DNA from: an uncultured Lachnospiraceae bacterium
GTDB taxonomy: Bacteria > Bacillota > Clostridia > Lachnospirales > Lachnospiraceae
Reading direction: 5' to 3'
NCBI GenBank assembly: GCA_947591115.1
Contig: CANQCX010000002.1
Coordinates: 1-35,396, forward strand
DNA: 35,396 nucleotides
Shown here: positions 32,809 through 35,396 of the stretch, one piece after another
How positions within the stretch are numbered: position 1 is the first letter of the stretch
How the letters are laid out: every line of letters starts with the position of its first letter
Program-made: the position numbers and the translations under genes
The notes under the pieces: model-generated
The model's input: only the letters and a program-made list of their open reading frames with translations
What the model was told of the DNA's origin: nothing
The model's database searches: none

Positions 32809-33421
32809 ATATTATTTAAGAGGACTGGGCTTGGGTGTTCTCATAACCACAATTATACTGATGATTTCGTTTCGCATTCATGGAACCTCTTTATCCGACG
32901 ATGAGATTCGGGAGCGGGCGAAAAAACTGGGGATGATCGTTCCGGAAACCGAACAGTCCCAAGACGATACCGAAGCGTTTCACACTCTGGACGAACCGCA
33001 GGAGGGCGATACGCAAAAGCCGGATGATGAGGATTCCCAAACGACGGACGACGGACAAAATTCACAAGCGGATGAAAATCCGCCGGTTTCGGAAAATCCG
33101 GAGAATTCCGACAGTCCGGAGAATCCGGCTGTCCCGTCGAATCCGGACAACCCGTCCGCTGCGGAGCCGGAGGGAGGCGCTACGAATCCGGAAAATCCCC
33201 CGCAGACCGGTACGGTAACCATTACCGTAGCAAGAGGGGAAGTGTGCCGGCAGATCGCGGAGGATCTCAAAAGCCACAATCTAGTCAGCGACGCGGAAGA
33301 ATTCCGCCTGTATATGTTTCACAACGGATATGATTCGCTGATCCAGCAGGGAAGCTTTGAAATCCCGTACGGGGCGACTTATGAGCAGATCGCCGCCCTG
33401 TTGACAACGAAAAGAGAATAA
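32798..33421 (+). CDS. Membrane-anchored MltG/YceG-like LysM-type domain protein, without catalytic domain
   Basis: 207 aa. It starts at TTG 32798, supported by AAAGGAGAAGG (32782-32792), and overlaps the previous gene by 11 bp. A membrane helix (about 8-27) is followed by a Pro/Asn/Glu/Ser-rich wall-spanning linker (about 50-135, NPENP-type repeats) and a C-terminal domain (about 138-205) with VARGEVCRQIAEDLKSHNLV, EEFRLYMFHNGYDSLIQQG and a YEQIAALLT end. This resembles the small LysM-like N-terminal subdomain of MltG; the lytic transglycosylase domain with its catalytic Glu is absent. It may bind or position at peptidoglycan. Confidence 0.75.
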   Translation: MRLKYYLRGLGLGVLITTIILMISFRIHGTSLSDDEIRERAKKLGMIVPETEQSQDDTEAFHTLDEPQEGDTQKPDDEDSQTTDDGQNSQADENPPVSENPENSDSPENPAVPSNPDNPSAAEPEGGATNPENPPQTGTVTITVARGEVCRQIAEDLKSHNLVSDAEEFRLYMFHNGYDSLIQQGSFEIPYGATYEQIAALLTTKRE

Positions 33422-33426
33422 AATGC

Positions 33427-33455
33427 TTGCGAAAAAGATTCAGATATGTTAAAAT
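33427..33455 (+). promoter_or_regulatory. Sigma-A-type promoter for rpsB-tsf
   Basis: TTGCGA (33427-33432) is followed after 17 bases by TAAAAT (33450-33455). It starts a few bases after the MltG-like gene's stop and would give a leader of about 110 bases before rpsB. It allows rpsB-tsf to be transcribed independently of the flagellar genes. Confidence 0.7.
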
Positions 33456-33478
33456 TTGTCTCTGGATGCTACAAATCA

Positions 33479-33544
33479 CATGTGTGGAGAACGGCCGGTG
33501 TCGGATTTACGCTTGTCTGATGGCCGCTTCAACGGAAGCACATG
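33479..33544 (+). promoter_or_regulatory. Structured 5' leader of rpsB (candidate S2 autoregulatory element)
   Basis: An outer stem CATGTG (33479-33484) / CACATG (33539-33544) encloses two hairpins. The first is CGGCC (33492-33496) / GGCCG (33522-33526), extended by TCGGA/TCTGA. The second is GCTTC (33526-33530) / GAAGC (33535-33539) with loop AACG. The result looks like a three-way junction just upstream of GGAGG and the rpsB ATG. Stems overlap by one base at two joints, so not all pairs can form at once. No covariation evidence is available here. Confidence 0.5.
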
Positions 33545-33572
33545 GAAGAACAAACCAAATGGAGGTAGAAAA

Positions 33573-34313
33573 ATGAGCGTAATTTCAATGAAACAGTTAC
33601 TTGAGGCAGGTGTGCATTTTGGACACCAGACAAGAAGATGGAATCCGAAAATGGCTCCGTACATCTATACCGAGCGGAACGGAATCTACATTATCGACTT
33701 ACAGAAGTCGGTCGGCAAGGTAGACGAGGCGTATGACGCCATTTCCGATATTGCGGCGCAGGGCGGAACCATTCTGTTTGTCGGAACAAAGAAACAGGCG
33801 CAGGATGCGATCAAGACCGAGGCGGAGCGCTGCGGAATGTTCTATGTAAACGAAAGATGGCTGGGCGGTATGCTGACCAACTTTAGAACCATTCAGAGCC
33901 GGATCGCCAGATTAAAAGAGATCGAGGCTATGTCAGAGGACGGCACGTTTGACGTTCTTCCGAAGAAGGAAGTCATCGCGTTAAAGAAGGAGTGGGAGAA
34001 GCTGGAGAGAAATCTCGGCGGAATCAAAGAAATGAAGCGGATTCCGGATGCGATCTTTGTCGTAGATCCGAAGAAAGAGAGAATCTGTATTCAGGAAGCA
34101 CAGGCTTTGGGCATTACGTTGATCGGTATCGCCGATACCAACTGCGATCCGGATGAACTCGATTATGTCATTCCGGGCAACGATGATGCGATTCGGGCAG
34201 TGAAGCTGATCGTTTCTAAGATGGCGGATGCAGTCATTGAAGCAAATCAGGGTGCGGAAGCTGCAGTACCGGAGGAAGCGCCGGAAGAAGAGGAAGCTGC
34301 AGAGGAAGAATAA
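33573..34313 (+). CDS. rpsB: Ribosomal protein uS2
   Basis: 246 aa from ATG 33573, with GGAGGT ten bases upstream; the open frame extends back to 33456, but that part lies in the leader and does not resemble S2. The S2 signatures are GVHFGHQTRRWNPKM, GGTILFVGTKKQAQD and VNERWLGGMLTNF, with IGIADTNCDPDELDYVIPGN later. The acidic tail (about 225-246) is common. S2 sits on the 30S subunit back and recruits S1-like factors. rpsB follows the fla/che operon here as in B. subtilis. Confidence 0.97.
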   Translation: MSVISMKQLLEAGVHFGHQTRRWNPKMAPYIYTERNGIYIIDLQKSVGKVDEAYDAISDIAAQGGTILFVGTKKQAQDAIKTEAERCGMFYVNERWLGGMLTNFRTIQSRIARLKEIEAMSEDGTFDVLPKKEVIALKKEWEKLERNLGGIKEMKRIPDAIFVVDPKKERICIQEAQALGITLIGIADTNCDPDELDYVIPGNDDAIRAVKLIVSKMADAVIEANQGAEAAVPEEAPEEEEAAEEE

Positions 34314-34334
34314 TACAGATCGGAGGATGGAAAA

Positions 34335-35267
34335 ATGGCGATTACCGCTTCTATGGTAAAAGAACTGCGTGAAATGACAGGCGCAGGTATGATGGATTGT
34401 AAAAAAGCATTAAATGAAACAAACGGAAATATGGACGAGGCCGTTGAATTTTTAAGAAAGAACGGTCAGGCGAAAGCAGAGAAGAAAGCAAGCAGGATTG
34501 CTGCGGAGGGACTTTGTACCGTTGTAGTCAAAGACGACCGGACCGCGGCAGTGGTAGAGGTAAACTCCGAGACGGATTTCGTTGCGAAAAACGATACCTT
34601 TAAGGAATTCGTGACTGCGGTAGCAAATCAGGCGGTAGATTCCGACGCGGCGGATATGGATGCGTTTATGGAGGAAGCATGGAAGGAAGACGCTTCAAAG
34701 ACCGTTAAAGACGCATTGGTAGAAAAGATTGCCGTTATCGGCGAGAACTTAAAGATTCGCCGTTTTGAGAAAGTAACGGCGGAAAACGGCTGCGTAGTTT
34801 CCTATGTGCATGGCGGCGGAAGGATCGGCGTCATTGTGGAAGCGGAAACCTCGGTAGTAAACGATGCGGTAAAGGAAGCGCTGACCAATCTTGCAATGCA
34901 GATCGCGGCGTTGAATCCGAAATATGTCTGCAGAGACGAGATCAGCGCAGACTATATTGCGCATGAGAAGGAGATTCTGCTCGCACAGATCATGAACGAT
35001 CCGAAGGAGTCTCAGAAGCCGGAAAAAGTCATCAACGGAATGATCGAAGGCCGCGTCAACAAAGAATTAAAGGAGATCTGTCTGGTCGATCAGGTTTATG
35101 TCAAAGCGGAAGACGGCAAACAGACCGTTGCAAAATATCTGGAGCAGGTTTCCAAAGAAGTCGGCGCAGCCGTTTCCGTAAAGAAATTTGTCCGTTTTGA
35201 AACCGGAGAAGGCTTAGAAAAGAAAAACGAGGATTTTGCAGCAGAAGTTGCAGCACAGATGAAATAA
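34335..35267 (+). CDS. tsf: Translation elongation factor Ts
   Basis: 310 aa. The N-terminal UBA-like domain has VKELREMTGAGMMDCKKALNE, followed by GQAKAEKKASRIAAEGL and the core VVEVNSETDFVAKND. EF-Ts recycles EF-Tu by nucleotide exchange. CGGAGG precedes the ATG. It follows rpsB by 21 bp and is followed by a terminator. Confidence 0.97.
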   Translation: MAITASMVKELREMTGAGMMDCKKALNETNGNMDEAVEFLRKNGQAKAEKKASRIAAEGLCTVVVKDDRTAAVVEVNSETDFVAKNDTFKEFVTAVANQAVDSDAADMDAFMEEAWKEDASKTVKDALVEKIAVIGENLKIRRFEKVTAENGCVVSYVHGGGRIGVIVEAETSVVNDAVKEALTNLAMQIAALNPKYVCRDEISADYIAHEKEILLAQIMNDPKESQKPEKVINGMIEGRVNKELKEICLVDQVYVKAEDGKQTVAKYLEQVSKEVGAAVSVKKFVRFETGEGLEKKNEDFAAEVAAQMK

Positions 35268-35353
35268 ATTGCCTTAATTGCGGCCGGCATAAAGCAAAGT
35301 CTTGAATGCAGCGCGCAAAGAGCGGTTAGCGTGGCGGAAAAGACCTTATAAAA

Positions 35354-35386
35354 CGCTGGGAACAAGCATGTTTCCAGCGATTTTTT
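35354..35386 (+). terminator. Rho-independent terminator after tsf
   Basis: CGCTGGGAAC (35354-35363) pairs with GTTTCCAGCG (35370-35379) with one G-T pair and a 6-base loop, followed by ATTTTTT. It ends the rpsB-tsf message. Confidence 0.88.
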
Positions 35387-35396
35387 AAATAATCGA

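Noticed and set aside
33456..33572. N-terminal extension of rpsB back to 33456
   Set aside because: The extension starts at the end of the promoter -10, covers the structured leader, has no resemblance to S2, and a GGAGGT site fits ATG 33573.
1..35396. CRISPR arrays, insertion sequences, tRNA genes, prophage or attachment sites
   Set aside because: No spaced repeats, transposase-like frames, cloverleaf sequences or integrase-like genes were seen; the window is densely filled with co-directional core genes.

Overview
The window is an almost unbroken flagellar and chemotaxis gene cluster, all on the + strand, that ends in the ribosomal genes rpsB and tsf. The gene order (flgC-fliE-F-G-H-I-J, ylxF/motE-like, fliK, flgD, flgE ... 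fliL-M-Y, cheY, fliO-P-Q-R, flhB-A-F-G, cheB-A-W-C-D, fliA, a swrB-position gene, rpsB, tsf) is the classic Gram-positive fla/che order known from Bacillus subtilis. Several differences point to a motile clostridial member of the Firmicutes, most likely Lachnospiraceae (Roseburia/Butyrivibrio-like). These are motAB inside the cluster, a TIGR02530-type gene next to flgE, a PilZ gene between flhG and cheB, and FapA/DUF342 and DUF6115-type genes after fliA. Frequent TTG/GTG starts and AGGAGG-type ribosome binding sites fit this. The genus cannot be fixed from the sequence.

Layout. 1-10727: rod, basal body, export ATPase and hook genes (flgC 3' end, fliE-fliJ, a MotE/YlxF-like gene, fliK, flgD, TIGR02530 gene, flgE). 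10728-10967: a punctuated intergenic region with a strong hairpin, a U-tract terminator and a near-consensus sigma-A promoter, so transcription probably ends and restarts between flgE and motA. 10968-13127: stator genes motA, motB and fliL. 13128-13241: two strong hairpins without T-tracts. 13242-15815: switch genes fliM and fliY, then cheY. 15817-19257: export gate fliO-P-Q-R-flhB. 19282-24239: flhA, flhF, flhG and a PilZ c-di-GMP effector. 24244-29086: cheB, cheA, cheW, cheC, cheD, with another hairpin between cheW and cheC. 29098-33421: a small membrane protein, fliA (sigma-28), FapA/DUF342, a small charged unknown, a membrane-anchored coiled-coil protein with an HTH-like tail in the swrB position, and a membrane-anchored MltG-like binding domain without the catalytic domain. 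33427-35386: a sigma-A promoter, a structured leader, rpsB, tsf and a rho-independent terminator.

The genes together build the MS/C ring, type III export gate and hook, power and switch the motor, and run a Bacillus-type adaptation system in which CheC, CheD and FliY replace CheZ. They also make the sigma factor for late flagellar genes. cheR, chemoreceptors, flagellin, flgM and flbD are not in the window.

Most of the window is well-understood biology. The least explained parts are the post-fliA module (29098-29397 and 30178-33421), a helical extension on FlgD resembling repeats of surface proteins, and the RNA structures between transcription units (10757-10848, 13132-13212, 27904-27930, 33479-33544).
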